55,107 bases of DNA from Fuerstiella sp. (GCA_022843805.1 JALHMY010000062.1:1-55107), one strand, 5' to 3'. Counted from the first letter of the stretch, positions 25,830-34,898 are shown. The notes: generated by a model not told the origin, from the letters alone. Translations and numbers: made by a program.

Positions 25830-25944
25830 GTGCATTGTCAGGCTTTGAATTTCGGGTAGTGGACCTTGCTAAAGGTCCTGCAGCGAGGGGATCTTTAGCA
25901 AGATCCACTACATCCAACTCGAACTCTTTATCCTGACGGAGCAG
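25830..25944 (-). repeat. Palindromic element (family 2, copy 3)
   Basis: Reverse orientation relative to 7937-8051: GTGCATTGTCAGG at the left, CCTGACGGAGCA at the right, inner arms GTAGTGGACCTTGCTAAAGG and CTTTAGCAAGATCCACTAC. It lies inside unit 1 of the 521-bp duplication. Confidence 0.8.
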
Positions 25945-26013
25945 AAGCCGTTTGGTTTGCAAGTCCAGTCGCCTGGTTTGCGAGTCTCGGAGAGACTCGC
26001 CTACGTGGAACAA

Positions 26014-26226
26014 CGTAAACTGCTGATGAATCGTCGGGAGATTCGAAAGTTTGCGGAGACGGCGGAACACGATGGACTGACTCTGGTGCCGTTGTCCGTA
26101 TTCTTTACAAATGGCTATGTCAAAGTTCGTCTCGGCCTGTGCCGTGGCCGAAAGACCCACGACAAACGAGAACGCATGAAGGAGCAGGCCGATCGCCGCG
26201 AAATGCGAGACGCTCGCCGCCCCTGA
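26014..26226 (+). pseudogene. Duplicated 3' fragment of smpB
   Basis: Seventy codons beginning at the RKLLMNRREIRK segment are repeated in frame to the stop. The encoded residues are identical to SmpB residues 92-161, and the only base changes in the copy are synonymous. Upstream the frame is fused to a repeat-derived sequence (open from 25957), giving an 89-codon frame that lacks the N-terminal half of the RNA-binding barrel. It cannot encode a functional SmpB. It might produce a free SmpB C-terminal tail peptide if translated, but no ribosome site is evident. Confidence 0.85.
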
Positions 26227-26350
26227 TCTGTCCCAGGATTTAAGATCGATCCCCCCACGTAGCAGCGTCTCTCCGAGACGCTGAAATCCGCGTCTGATCT
26301 GCAAATTCAGACGTCTAATTTGCAGGTTCAGGTGCATGGTTTGCGACCTG

Positions 26351-26465
26351 GTGCATTGTCAGGCATTGAGTTTCAGGTAGTGGGCCTTGCTAAAGGTCCT
26401 GCAGCGAGGGGATCTTTAGCAAGATCCACTACATCCAACTCGAACTCTTTATCCTGGCGGAGCAG
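26351..26465 (-). repeat. Palindromic element (family 2, copy 4)
   Basis: Copy of 25830-25944 in unit 2 of the duplication, offset by exactly 521 bp, with a few substitutions (for example GGGCCTTGC for GGACCTTGC). This leaves its arms slightly less complementary. Confidence 0.8.
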
Positions 26466-26545
26466 AAGCCGTTTGGTTTGCGAGTTCAGCCGCCTGGTTT
26501 GCGAGTCTCGGAGAGACTCGCCTACGTGGGGCACGGACAGGAACT

Positions 26546-27328
26546 TTATTTGCGTCTCAGGATATAAACGACATCTTCAGTTGCGGCAGTGACTTTGATG
26601 GGATTCTTCAGGTCATAGGAAAAGTCGTAGGTTTCGGCGATTTCGAATTCGGGTACGCGTTTCAGAAGACTCAGGAACTGACTCTTCTGGTAAGTGCGGT
26701 ACTCCATATGGTCGACAATCCTCATCCGTTTGGAAGGGGTGAAGACGTCGATGTGAAGACCAAGATGCTCCATCCGATTTCGACGATCAATGCCTTTTGA
26801 CCACATATACGAATTAACGACCAGATTGCCTCGACGAGCTGTCCATTCTTCTTCCTGCATGGGCAGGCAGGCGGTGGGTTCAAGATGAATTCCAAGCACA
26901 TACAGACCTCCGCGATTGAGTGCGGCGGCCATGCAGTTCAGATGGGCCTCGGCGCTGGCTTCTGTGGGCAAATGTCGGAACGTGTTGATCATATTGAACG
27001 AGGCGTCGTACTTCTTTCTGACCTTGAATGCTGACATGTCGCCAACAGTCGCTGTTTCAGGAAAACCATAGCGGGCAAATCTTGCATTACAAAACCTGAT
27101 GGCTTTTGGATTCAGATCATTCCCTGCCACCTCAAAGCCCTGTTTGGCCAGTTTGATCAGCAGTCGCCCGGTACCACATGCGGGTTCAAAGATTCGAGCG
27201 ATTTTGCGGCCCGCGTGTTTTTCGAAGCAGCCTCGCAGAAAATAGTATTCGGCCTTCCAGTCGGAACCGAAAAGCAGGTCATAATATTTCGGATAGTCAT
27301 AAATGCTGGCGGCAACGTCGGTGTTCAT
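26546..27328 (-). CDS. Class I SAM-dependent methyltransferase
   Basis: A 260-aa Rossmann-fold methyltransferase. Motif I reads ARIFEPACGTGRLLIKLAKQG (about 44-64), followed by VAGNDLNPKAIRFCNARF with the acidic residue at the end of strand 2. Motif II/III is TVGDMSAFKVRKKYDASFNMINTFRHL, and a GGLYVLGIHLEP strand follows. The N-terminus YDYPKYYDLLFGSDWKAEYYFLRGCF is typical of small-molecule methyltransferases. The substrate is unknown. The stop lies just beyond unit 2 of the smpB duplication, so the gene is convergent with smpB. There is a 116-bp gap to the next upstream gene, and no partner suggests a pathway. Confidence 0.88.
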   Translation of the reverse strand: MNTDVAASIYDYPKYYDLLFGSDWKAEYYFLRGCFEKHAGRKIARIFEPACGTGRLLIKLAKQGFEVAGNDLNPKAIRFCNARFARYGFPETATVGDMSAFKVRKKYDASFNMINTFRHLPTEASAEAHLNCMAAALNRGGLYVLGIHLEPTACLPMQEEEWTARRGNLVVNSYMWSKGIDRRNRMEHLGLHIDVFTPSKRMRIVDHMEYRTYQKSQFLSLLKRVPEFEIAETYDFSYDLKNPIKVTAATEDVVYILRRK

Positions 27329-27444
27329 GGGTATGGGGCTGGTAATCAGGAGTCTGATGAGATCTAAAATAGCTGACCGGAACGTATGTTGAATGAATGG
27401 CAGGAATCCAGTTGATCGAGATGACCGGGTTGTCCGGCGGAAGC

Positions 27445-28431
27445 TCAGGACCTGCGTGGCAGAGTAAAGTCGTCATCCGGGAAAACCGGAGTGACACCCG
27501 GAGGCAGCTCCGAGGGGCGGGAGAAGCGAGTCAAATCAATACCTCCCCGCTGTTCCATCTCGACCAGTTTCAGTCTTTGTTCAATTTTCATTAAGCGAGC
27601 TTCCAGAAAGCCAGGCAACTTTTCCGTTTCGTCTTCCCGAGCGTTTCGGGGGACGGACGGGTAATCCAGTTGTCTCTGCAGCGCGGCGAAAAAATACAGC
27701 GGATCGCGTCCAATATTTGCCCGCGCGATGCGACCTTCCTGTTCTCCAAAAAGAATGTTCCGAGGTTCACGGCGATCCGAAGGATTTCCGCCCGAATCAA
27801 CTCCGGCTGAGGAGACCTCCGGTTGAGCAGACGAGATGACGGGTCGTACTGAAGTGACTGCCCCGCCGGTGCCTTTTTGAGAACTCCTGCGATTCTGGAA
27901 ATGCTGCGACGCATGGTAGACAATTTCAGCAAGCTCCTTTGCACCCAGATCCACTGCCAGCGACATAATCCACTGTCGCCACTGTTCATCATAAAGCGGA
28001 TCCTGAGACATCGCTTTCAGACCATCGTTGTACCCCAGTCGATTACGCGCAATGCATTCGAACTGATACACAAACAGACCGGCGGGCACTGCGTTCTTTG
28101 ATCGATAATGGGCTTCCCGTTCCAGAATCCGCAGTGCCGTGAGCTGCTCAAATCTTGACTCATCTTCCTCAGCCCGCCTGATAACGAACGCCTGGAACGG
28201 AGCGAAGTAATGTGTCAGGCGTCCCATTCCGTCGCTGATGCGACCACTGTGCATGATTTCTGTTCTGAGAAAATCGATGGCCAGCGGCAACCGGGTTGTG
28301 GCGAGTATTTCTTCCTGAATCGTTTGCAGAATTTCCTGTGACGGAACGTTCTGCTGAAGACGTTCACGATAAACGCGAAAGAAATACTCCTGTTCGACAT
28401 ACTCTTCGCGGTCAAGGACCGGTGTCACCAT
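27445..28431 (-). CDS. Conserved hypothetical protein downstream of thiC
   Basis: A 328-aa soluble protein that I do not recognise. Residues 1-200 are mostly helical with repeated aromatic and acidic residues (EEYVEQEYFFRVYRERLQQN; IDFLRTEIMHSGRISDGMGRL; THYFAPFQAFVIRRAEEDESRF; GLFVYQFECIARNRLGYNDGL). A Ser/Gly-rich linker (about 205-240) leads to a short coiled-coil C-terminus (LEARLMKIEQRLKLVEMEQR) and a proline-rich end. It has no signal peptide or membrane helix. The ATG is 2 nt after the thiC stop, so the two genes are almost certainly co-transcribed and translationally linked. A role near thiamine synthesis is inference from position only. Confidence 0.75.
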   Translation of the reverse strand: MVTPVLDREEYVEQEYFFRVYRERLQQNVPSQEILQTIQEEILATTRLPLAIDFLRTEIMHSGRISDGMGRLTHYFAPFQAFVIRRAEEDESRFEQLTALRILEREAHYRSKNAVPAGLFVYQFECIARNRLGYNDGLKAMSQDPLYDEQWRQWIMSLAVDLGAKELAEIVYHASQHFQNRRSSQKGTGGAVTSVRPVISSAQPEVSSAGVDSGGNPSDRREPRNILFGEQEGRIARANIGRDPLYFFAALQRQLDYPSVPRNAREDETEKLPGFLEARLMKIEQRLKLVEMEQRGGIDLTRFSRPSELPPGVTPVFPDDDFTLPRRS

Positions 28432-28433
28432 GT

Positions 28434-30239
28434 TTACTGCCTGCCACCCAGTTCGACGAACTGCAGAGTCTGTGCTTCGTCGGCCACTGTCAGGTCACTG
28501 TGACAGGACGCTTTACCCGCATCCGCTCCCATGGTTCGTCGAGTCTTACTTGCCAGGCGATGGATTTCTTCCGGAGAAAGAACGCCTCGTTTTTCGAGAA
28601 TCTCCTGTTGTTCTGCCGTCAGCGCGGCCGTCACACGAGCTTTATCCCACTGATATTCTTCTTCTTTTCCACTGGCAAACTGCTGGATCTCACGGCTGAT
28701 TCGAACACTGCACCAGTCGTGCCCGCACATGGCACAAAAATCGGTGTCCACATCCAGGTCTTCATCGTGGTAGGCTCTAGCAATGTCAGGATCAAAGCTG
28801 AGATCAAAATGCTTTTGCCAGTTCAGAGCTGCTCGAGCTCGCGTGAGGTCGTCGTCCCGGTCACGGGTGCCGGGAATTCCCAGGGCAACGTCGGCCGCAT
28901 GGGCGGCGATCTTGTAGGCCACGCATCCCTGCTTCACATCATCCCGTTTTGGCAGGCCCAGATGTTCTTTGGGTGTAACGTAACACAGCATACTCGCGCC
29001 ATGCCATGCCGCATTGGTCGCTCCAATGCAGCTGGTGATGTGGTCGTAGCCTGGAAACATATCCGTTACCAGAGGTCCCAGCACATAAAATGGAGCACCG
29101 TGGCAAAGCCTGCGCTGCAGCTTCATATTGAATTCAATCTGGTCGAGCGGAACGTGTCCAGGGCCTTCGATCATGACCTGCACGCCCTTCCGCCATGCTC
29201 GCTCGGTGAGTTCCCCCAGAGTCGACAGTTCTGCCAGCTGAGCAAGATCGGTCGCGTCCGCCAGTCCCCCGGGACGCAGTCCGTCTCCGATGCTGAAAGT
29301 GACGTCATGTTCATGCATGACATCACAGATGTCTTCCCACAGAGTATACATGGGATTCTGCAGATTATGGTGAATCATCCATTTTGCCAGCAGCGAACCG
29401 CCTCGGCTGACGATGCCGATCAAACGGTCCTTCACAAGCCGCAGGTGCTCCTGAAGAACCCCGGCATGAATTGTGAAGTAATCCACTCCCTGCCGAGCCT
29501 GATGCTCCAGAGTCTTTAGGATCGTCGGAGCATCCAGATCCTCAATCCGCCTGCCGATAATCATCGAATAAATTGGCACGGTACCGATGGGAACCGTGCT
29601 GTTGACGATGATCGCTTCGCGGCAGGCGTCCAGATCACCGCCCGTCGACAGATCCATTACGGTGTCCGCGCCCCAACGTTCGGCCCACTGAAGTTTTTCA
29701 ACTTCCTGTTCGGTTCCGGATGAAACGGGCGATGCCCCCATGTTGGCATTGATCTTGGTTTTTGATGCTCTTCCAATACACATGGGCTGCAGCTGGAAGG
29801 CAAGATGATTGCGGTTCGCAGGAATTACCATCCGTCCCGCAGCAACTTCATCCCGAATCTGTTCGGCGGTCAGGTGGCTTTCTCGTTCAGCAACTCGATG
29901 CATTTCGGGCGTGATGAGGCCACAACGAGCAAACTCCAGCTGTGTCCGAGGCTCGAAATTCTCAGGACGCTGCCACGCATCAGCCTGTTCATAATCGTTC
30001 TCAAAACCGGCTCTCAAAGCCCAGTCGGGCGGCATAAAGTCCCACGCCGTCTTGTCCGATGGCGTCGGCATACCCGGCGTGTCGGGCGATGAATACGTCA
30101 GAGCACCACCGCGGCCTGCAGCGATTCGCGGACGACTGGCAAAACTGCCAGGGGTTGTACCGGCATGAGTACTGCTGGGATCAGAAGCCGTTACCGGTGG
30201 CAAAAATTCGGCTACCCGCTGAATATGGTCGATCGTCAT
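28434..30239 (-). CDS. thiC: Phosphomethylpyrimidine synthase ThiC
   Basis: Radical-SAM enzyme that rearranges aminoimidazole ribotide into the hydroxymethylpyrimidine phosphate moiety of thiamine. The 601-aa product has the bacterial family's length. Visible landmarks are [116 protein letters not shown] and, near the end, [17 protein letters not shown]. The last carries the C-x2-C-x4-C [4Fe-4S] ligands. I use ATG 30239; the frame extends upstream to TTG 30290 without a ribosome site. It is followed after 2 nt by the 328-aa gene. I see no TPP riboswitch (thi box) upstream. Confidence 0.96.
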   Translation of the reverse strand: MTIDHIQRVAEFLPPVTASDPSSTHAGTTPGSFASRPRIAAGRGGALTYSSPDTPGMPTPSDKTAWDFMPPDWALRAGFENDYEQADAWQRPENFEPRTQLEFARCGLITPEMHRVAERESHLTAEQIRDEVAAGRMVIPANRNHLAFQLQPMCIGRASKTKINANMGASPVSSGTEQEVEKLQWAERWGADTVMDLSTGGDLDACREAIIVNSTVPIGTVPIYSMIIGRRIEDLDAPTILKTLEHQARQGVDYFTIHAGVLQEHLRLVKDRLIGIVSRGGSLLAKWMIHHNLQNPMYTLWEDICDVMHEHDVTFSIGDGLRPGGLADATDLAQLAELSTLGELTERAWRKGVQVMIEGPGHVPLDQIEFNMKLQRRLCHGAPFYVLGPLVTDMFPGYDHITSCIGATNAAWHGASMLCYVTPKEHLGLPKRDDVKQGCVAYKIAAHAADVALGIPGTRDRDDDLTRARAALNWQKHFDLSFDPDIARAYHDEDLDVDTDFCAMCGHDWCSVRISREIQQFASGKEEEYQWDKARVTAALTAEQQEILEKRGVLSPEEIHRLASKTRRTMGADAGKASCHSDLTVADEAQTLQFVELGGRQ

Positions 30240-30667
30240 CTGAATCAGAATTTTCCGTTTTGAGAGTTTCTGTCGCGACGCCTGAAGCAAACATCAGCAT
30301 GCGTTCCTGATACTGACATCACATCCATGTCATCGCGAGATTACCAGCCGCAAAAATATCATTCGCCAGAACTTTTTTACAGGAATCAAGTTCCGGAATC
30401 TGAGCTGAAATTGTTCGCGTCCATGTTCCGTTCTGGTGCTGTTCCGTCGCTGTTCGTTGTGCTATTGTTCCAGATGTGCATCCGAACGTCACGTGTTTAA
30501 GCACTGAACTGCGCCGAAAAAGTCAGCTTAAAAATTCAGCTCAAAAAAGTCAGTCGGATCCGGCACTCTGCTGTCAGAATGTTTGTGCTCCGACATCTGA
30601 CGACGTTATAGAAACAGTTTCCCTGTAAATCACCAGAGTTTAACAATTAAAAATGGCGGAAGGCGCG
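30240..30667. other. Divergent promoter region between thiC and the PfkB kinase
   Basis: About 430 bp separate the two divergent genes. No open frame there looks coding and no repeat family is present. The thi-box consensus (CUGAGA and the AUGCCAGCG-type half) was looked for on the minus strand and not found. A GGAAGG at about 30657-30662 serves the kinase start. Confidence 0.5.
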
Positions 30668-31654
30668 ATGAAGTACGACGTCGTTGGCGTAGGTAATGCA
30701 CTTGTGGACATTCAGGCTCAGATCACCGATGAGTGGCTGGGACTGACTGGTTTTGAGAAGGGCATCATGACGCTGGTGGATGACGCTGACCAGGTAGCGG
30801 TGCTCGGGCGACTGCACGGTGTACCTTTGAATCGCTGCGCCGGCGGTTCCGCAGCCAACACAATTGTGGGTGTGGCAGATTTCGGAGGCCGGGCTGCGTA
30901 TATCGGAAAAGTGAGTCAGGACAACATTGGTCACTTTTTCCTTCGCGATATGCGTGAACTCGGGATCACTGTCGATGTGCCTCCTGCGGAACACGGTCAG
31001 ACTGGCACCTGTGCAGTACTGATCAGCGAGGACGCTCAGAGAACAATGCTGACGAACCTCGGAGTTTCCGCGACGCTGAGTGCAGCTGATGTGGATGAGG
31101 ATTTAATTCGTCAAGCCAAATATGTTTACGTTGAGGGATATCTCTTAACGGGCGAGTCAACTCGCGGTGCCGCATACCGAGCGATCGAGCTGGCGAAAAA
31201 ACACGGATGCAAAGTGGCTTTTACCGCATCTGATCCGTTCCTTTGTCATCTGGTCCGGGACGAGATATGGAAGCTGGTCGAAGGTCCGGTTGACCTGTTC
31301 TTCTGCAATGAAGAAGAAGCAAAGAGCCTCACCGGGAAAACCGATCCGATCGAATGTGCGGCCGAACTTCATCGCCATGCAGAAAACGTCGCCATGACGA
31401 TGGGGCCCAATGGCTCGATTCTCATGCACGGAGGCTCCGCCATTGCGATTGAGGGAGTCTCGGTAAAGGCGGTTGACACCACGGGTGCGGGAGACATGTA
31501 CGCCGGTGCACTGCTCTATGGGATTACGAATGGGCTGGACTGGAAACAGGCTGGGCATTTGGCGTCACATGCTGCGTCGCGAATCGTTTCTCAGCTTGGA
31601 GCGAGAATGAATCAGAAGTTTACTGCTCAGGAAATTCAGCGTTTGCTTGGCTGA
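30668..31654 (+). CDS. PfkB-family sugar/nucleoside kinase (adenosine-kinase-like)
   Basis: A 328-aa ribokinase-superfamily enzyme. Motifs: [17 protein letters not shown] at the N-terminus, [26 protein letters not shown] (PfkB signature 1), [37 protein letters not shown], and the C-terminal signature [17 protein letters not shown] holding the catalytic Asp. The NALVDI start and overall layout resemble the adenosine-kinase/PfkB group; ribokinase is an alternative. I choose ATG 30668, which has GGAAGG about 6 nt upstream, over the in-frame ATG at 30653. The ECF sigma gene follows 56 bp downstream on the same strand. Confidence 0.9.
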   Translation: MKYDVVGVGNALVDIQAQITDEWLGLTGFEKGIMTLVDDADQVAVLGRLHGVPLNRCAGGSAANTIVGVADFGGRAAYIGKVSQDNIGHFFLRDMRELGITVDVPPAEHGQTGTCAVLISEDAQRTMLTNLGVSATLSAADVDEDLIRQAKYVYVEGYLLTGESTRGAAYRAIELAKKHGCKVAFTASDPFLCHLVRDEIWKLVEGPVDLFFCNEEEAKSLTGKTDPIECAAELHRHAENVAMTMGPNGSILMHGGSAIAIEGVSVKAVDTTGAGDMYAGALLYGITNGLDWKQAGHLASHAASRIVSQLGARMNQKFTAQEIQRLLG

Positions 31655-31710
31655 ATTTGTCCAACACCACCCGGCCCTTCTGCGTAATTAAAGGCAGAAA
31701 GGCCGCCGAG

Positions 31711-32367
31711 ATGCAGAAAATGTCCGAGCCGGACGCAGATGACGTGCCATATGAGATGGCTGAGCCAGGTGACGCAGAGCTTCTGCTGTCAGCCAGTGAG
31801 GCACGTCTTGTGCATGACGCTCGGAACGGCGATCAGGAGTCATTCGGACTTCTCGTGCAGCGGTATGAACGTCGAGTTGTGAAGGTGATTCGTCGATTCG
31901 TTCCCGATGTTGAGATGGCTCAGGATTTGATGCAGGAGTCGTTTTTACGGGCTTATGAGCGTCTGGAGCAGTTCGATCCATCTCGACGGTTTGGGCCATG
32001 GTTATTTCGGCTGGCTGTGAATCTGACTTATGACCATTTAAGGAAACAGCGTCGTCGAGGTCGATGGTCATTGTTCAGCGAAGCGGGCGAAGGAGATAGT
32101 CCTGATCCGCCTTCCGCGGACCCTCGAACTGACCGCGATCTGGCGCAGGAAGTGCAGGCGGTTCTGGAGCAGATTCCGGAAACCTACCGCACGGTACTTG
32201 TTTTACGCGACCTCGAAGGATTTTGTACATCAGAAGTGGCGGCCGTCACGGATCGCAGCGAAGCGACAATTCGCTGGCGGCTTGCAGAGGCGAGGCGAAT
32301 GTTTAAAGAGGCGTGGGAACGCAGGGAACGGAACATTGAGGAGGAATCCCTGTCTCAGGGACCTTAA
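31711..32367 (+). CDS. ECF RNA polymerase sigma factor
   Basis: A 218-aa sigma-70 family factor of the ECF type. Region 2 reads DQESFGLLVQRYERRVVKVIRRFVPDVEMAQDLMQESFLRAYERLEQFDPSRRFGPWLFRLAVNLTYDHLRKQRRR, containing the -10 recognition helix. Region 4 reads VQAVLEQIPETYRTVLVLRDLEGFCTSEVAAVTDRSEATIRWRLAEARRMFKE, the -35 binding helix-turn-helix. The linker is Asp/Pro-rich. The ATG at 31711 has AAAGG about 9 nt upstream; the frame opens from a TTG at 31657. The next gene encodes a zinc anti-sigma candidate, so the two probably form a sigma/anti-sigma pair sensing an envelope or redox cue. Target promoters are not known. Confidence 0.92.
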   Translation: MQKMSEPDADDVPYEMAEPGDAELLLSASEARLVHDARNGDQESFGLLVQRYERRVVKVIRRFVPDVEMAQDLMQESFLRAYERLEQFDPSRRFGPWLFRLAVNLTYDHLRKQRRRGRWSLFSEAGEGDSPDPPSADPRTDRDLAQEVQAVLEQIPETYRTVLVLRDLEGFCTSEVAAVTDRSEATIRWRLAEARRMFKEAWERRERNIEEESLSQGP

Positions 32368-32414
32368 TTTAGCTGGCTGATCGCAGTCATGGTTGTTGAA
32401 CGGAGAAGAAAAGA

Positions 32415-33086
32415 ATGAACTGTGCGGATTCGCGTCATTTGATTCATCTGGATGCCGGTGGCGACCTTCCCGCTGAAGACGAGCAGCGCCTTGCGGGCCA
32501 TATGGAATCATGTGCAGAATGTCGTGCTTACAGTGCCGGAATGGTGAGGGCAATGTCGGCCCTGCATGTGCTGCGGGACTTTGCCCCGGCGTCAGTAGTC
32601 GTGGCTTCAGCCGGGGCAGTGCCATCGGCAGTGAGTTCGTCCGCCGGTCGGAAGAGGTATGCGGCCGCTGATTCTGCATGGCCTGCGATAGCGTCGAGAT
32701 TGCCGGTTCGATCACGGGCTGTTCGGTCTCTGCGTCAGTTTAATGCTCGAGTTGTCGGATTGTGCGTTTGTTCGCTGGCGCTCGCCGTTGTCACAATTGT
32801 TCAGAACCTGCCAGTTTCCCGAGTTCCCTCAGCCGAGTTTATTGGTAGCGGGCAGCTGACTTCCATGCAGAATGGAATGACACCTCGGATGCACTATGGT
32901 CAGCGATTTCCTGCGTTTGCTCCGGGGGCATCTGATGGGACAGCTGTTTCGGGGGACAATGTGCAGAGGGGGGTGTCCGGGCACACGATTCAACCCGCCG
33001 GATCGGCCTCTGGCAATTTTCTGATCATTCCTTCCCGACCGCTTCCGGCTCTGCCGGCAGCCAGTGCTGATGCTCACTCTCTGTAG
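32415..33086 (+). CDS. Membrane zinc-finger anti-sigma factor candidate
   Basis: A 223-aa protein with a putative zf-HC2/ZAS domain at the N-terminus: HLIHLDAGGDLPAEDEQRLAGHMESCAECRAY, with H29-x3-C33-x2-C36 as zinc ligands. A Ala/Ser-rich linker follows, then a single membrane helix (about 111-131, ARVVGLCVCSLALAVVTIVQN). The low-complexity periplasmic tail ends around residue 223. This topology fits a membrane-tethered anti-sigma factor that holds the upstream ECF sigma until a signal releases it. GGAGAAG upstream of the ATG supports the start. It lies 47 bp after the sigma gene. The assignment is by arrangement and motif; the inducing signal is unknown. Confidence 0.82.
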   Translation: MNCADSRHLIHLDAGGDLPAEDEQRLAGHMESCAECRAYSAGMVRAMSALHVLRDFAPASVVVASAGAVPSAVSSSAGRKRYAAADSAWPAIASRLPVRSRAVRSLRQFNARVVGLCVCSLALAVVTIVQNLPVSRVPSAEFIGSGQLTSMQNGMTPRMHYGQRFPAFAPGASDGTAVSGDNVQRGVSGHTIQPAGSASGNFLIIPSRPLPALPAASADAHSL

Positions 33087-33099
33087 AGGATCCCTATAG

Positions 33100-33219
33100 G
33101 CGAGCGGCAAGTTTGTATTTACCGGGAGGGCGAGGCTCCTGCCGAGCTTTTCTCGGCTCAGCAGGAGCTTCGCCCTCCCATCTGCCGCAATGATTGGTAT
33201 GTTCTTAACTGCCGCTCGC
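33100..33219. repeat. Minimal GC-rich palindromic element (cluster D)
   Basis: Terminal inverted repeat GCGAGCGGCA (33100-33109) and TGCCGCTCGC (33210-33219), enclosing one forward and one reverse GGGAGGGCGAGGCTCC-type unit that face each other. This 120-bp copy looks like the unexpanded form of clusters A-C. The stop codon of the alcohol dehydrogenase gene starts 2 bp beyond it (33221). Confidence 0.85.
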
Positions 33220-33220
33220 T

Positions 33221-34258
33221 TTACGGCAAAGTCAGGACAGTAACGCCCGAGCCGGGAAAAGTATCCAGGATGGGCAGTAGATCTGCAGCCTCCTGCAGTG
33301 TGATCTGATTGCTGATCAGGATTTCAGGATTCAGCCTTCCACTGACAATCATTTGCAGCATTCGGCCGTATTCAAAGGCCTGCATTCCATGGCTGCCGAT
33401 GATCTCGAGTTCGCTGGCAATCACGGCGCCCATCGGAACGGCTGGATCGGCGTCGGCGCCCAGCATCAGGCCAACCTGAACATGTCGTCCTCGTTTTCTG
33501 AGGCATCGAATTGAATTGTGACAGGTGACTCGGCTGCCTAACGCATCGATTGAAAGATGCGCACCTCCGTGAGTGATTTCTCTGATGACTGCGACTACGT
33601 CCTGATTCGAGGCATTAATCGTCACGGCTGCACCGCATCGATGTGCCAATGCAAGGCGGTCGTCGCGGATATCAACTGCAATCACGTTTGCACCAGCCGC
33701 AGCAGCAATCATCACAGCTGACAGTCCGACCCCGCCACAGCCATGCACTGCCACCCAGTCTCCCGAAGACACTCTTCCCTGAACGATGACCGCCCGAAAT
33801 GAAGTGGCAAACCGGCATCCCAGACTGGCGGCTGTGACAAAGCTGACCTGCTCGGGTAACGAAACCAGATTGACATCGGCAAAACGTATCTCGACATATT
33901 CAGCAAATGCGCCCCAGTGAGTGAAACCGGGTTGAGTATAGTTGTCGCAGATCTGCTGATGACCACGCTCACACTGGGCACATGTGCCACAACCACAGCA
34001 AAAGGGAACAGTGACACGCGCACCGGCGTTCCAGCGCTGAACCAGTGCTCCCACGGCAACAACTTCACCGGCCAGTTCATGCCCGGGAACATGCGGTAAG
34101 TGCACGTCGCTGTCGTGCCCCATCCAGCCATGCCAGTCGCTTCGACAAACACCACACGCTCTTACCGCAATGATGGCGGCGTCCGGGTGCGGAGTGGGAT
34201 CATTCACTTGTTGAACGGAAAGTGGCCGCTGAAACTGTTCGAACAGAGCAGCTTTCAT
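33221..34258 (-). CDS. Zinc-dependent medium-chain alcohol dehydrogenase
   Basis: A 345-aa NAD(P)-dependent oxidoreductase of the MDR family. The catalytic zinc site is [15 protein letters not shown] with [14 protein letters not shown] and the downstream Cys of the family (LGCRFATSF). The structural zinc lobe [19 protein letters not shown] holds four cysteines. The cofactor-binding strand is [34 protein letters not shown]. The Asp of IAVDIRD favours NAD over NADP. The true substrate is not clear. The ATG at 34258 is one codon inside the frame's TTG. It is monocistronic; the stop sits beside palindromic element D. Confidence 0.92.
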   Translation of the reverse strand: MKAALFEQFQRPLSVQQVNDPTPHPDAAIIAVRACGVCRSDWHGWMGHDSDVHLPHVPGHELAGEVVAVGALVQRWNAGARVTVPFCCGCGTCAQCERGHQQICDNYTQPGFTHWGAFAEYVEIRFADVNLVSLPEQVSFVTAASLGCRFATSFRAVIVQGRVSSGDWVAVHGCGGVGLSAVMIAAAAGANVIAVDIRDDRLALAHRCGAAVTINASNQDVVAVIREITHGGAHLSIDALGSRVTCHNSIRCLRKRGRHVQVGLMLGADADPAVPMGAVIASELEIIGSHGMQAFEYGRMLQMIVSGRLNPEILISNQITLQEAADLLPILDTFPGSGVTVLTLP

Positions 34259-34340
34259 CAATAACAGTCTGAAGAAATCGGGGATTATTGTCGGAAGGGC
34301 CGACGCCGGATTCGTTGCGAATGACTGTTGATGATAGCAA

Positions 34341-34449
<109 letters not shown>

Positions 34450-34487
34450 TCGTGGCAGGTCACGGGAGCTGACGGACTGGCCGCCGT

Positions 34488-34898
34488 TCAAATCTGTTCC
34501 TGGCGTTCTTCCCGTTGTTTCTTTCGTTTTTCCTGCTGAACTTCTTTTCGGCGGTTTTGTTTATCCATTTGCTCTTTGAGACGTTCGGCCTGAGCCTTTT
34601 CCTGCTTTTCCGCCTTTTCGAAGACCTGTTCCAGCTTGTTTAATGACTCTTTGACGGGAGCCTGTTTAAAGGACGATCCGGCTGTCATCGCTCCGCATCC
34701 CTTTTGTGCGGGAATCGTGTAGCTCTGATCGAGGCTGCGAATCGCGTATCCGACATCCCGGAGCTCTTCGTTAACGGAAGTCGCCACGACACTCATTCCA
34801 GCCGTCAGGCCAACGACGGCCACTGTACCGACTACCACAGCCTCGGCCGATAACAGAATTCCCGCCTCATCGTGCCATAGTTTGCTCACCAAACGCAT
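34488..34898 (-). CDS. Flp-pilin-like protein with charged coiled-coil tail
   Basis: A 136-aa protein. The N-terminus LWHDEAGILLSAEAVVVGTVAVVGLTAGMSVVATSVNEELRDVGYAIRSLDQSY has the Flp-family layout: a short charged leader, a Glu near the start of a hydrophobic helix, then amphipathic residues. After an insert containing CGAM, the last 55 residues are extremely rich in Lys, Glu, Gln and Arg (EKQEKAQAERLKEQMDKQNRRKEVQQEKRKK) and should form a long charged helix. That tail is unusual for a Flp pilin and could interact with nucleic acid or a partner protein. The ATG has GGAGA upstream. No tad/cpa pilus genes adjoin. It is a candidate surface or assembly protein; function inferred only. Confidence 0.65.
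   Translation of the reverse strand: MRLVSKLWHDEAGILLSAEAVVVGTVAVVGLTAGMSVVATSVNEELRDVGYAIRSLDQSYTIPAQKGCGAMTAGSSFKQAPVKESLNKLEQVFEKAEKQEKAQAERLKEQMDKQNRRKEVQQEKRKKQREERQEQI

Larger units (their letters stand above)
25491..26531 (+). repeat. 521-bp tandem direct duplication containing the smpB 3' end
   Basis: Unit 1 (about 25491-26011) and unit 2 (about 26012-26531) align with a constant 521-bp offset. Each unit carries the last 71 codons of smpB, a family 3 hairpin (about 25735 and 26256), a family 2 element (25830-25944 and 26351-26465) and a second family 3 hairpin (about 25978 and 26499). In the coding part I count only two differences, both synonymous. The non-coding part differs at roughly a dozen sites. 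Units end at CCTACGTGG. Confidence 0.93.

Noticed and set aside
25957-26226. New 89-aa protein at the second smpB copy
   Set aside because: The first 19 codons are repeat sequence and the rest is a copied SmpB tail, so I list it as a pseudogene fragment.
28296-29519. A 407-codon plus-strand frame opposite thiC
   Set aside because: It is a shadow of thiC and of the 328-aa gene, with no recognisable domain or ribosome site.
30240-30667. TPP riboswitch upstream of thiC
   Set aside because: I looked for the thi-box halves (CUGAGA and the AUGCCAGCG-type segment) on the minus strand and found neither.
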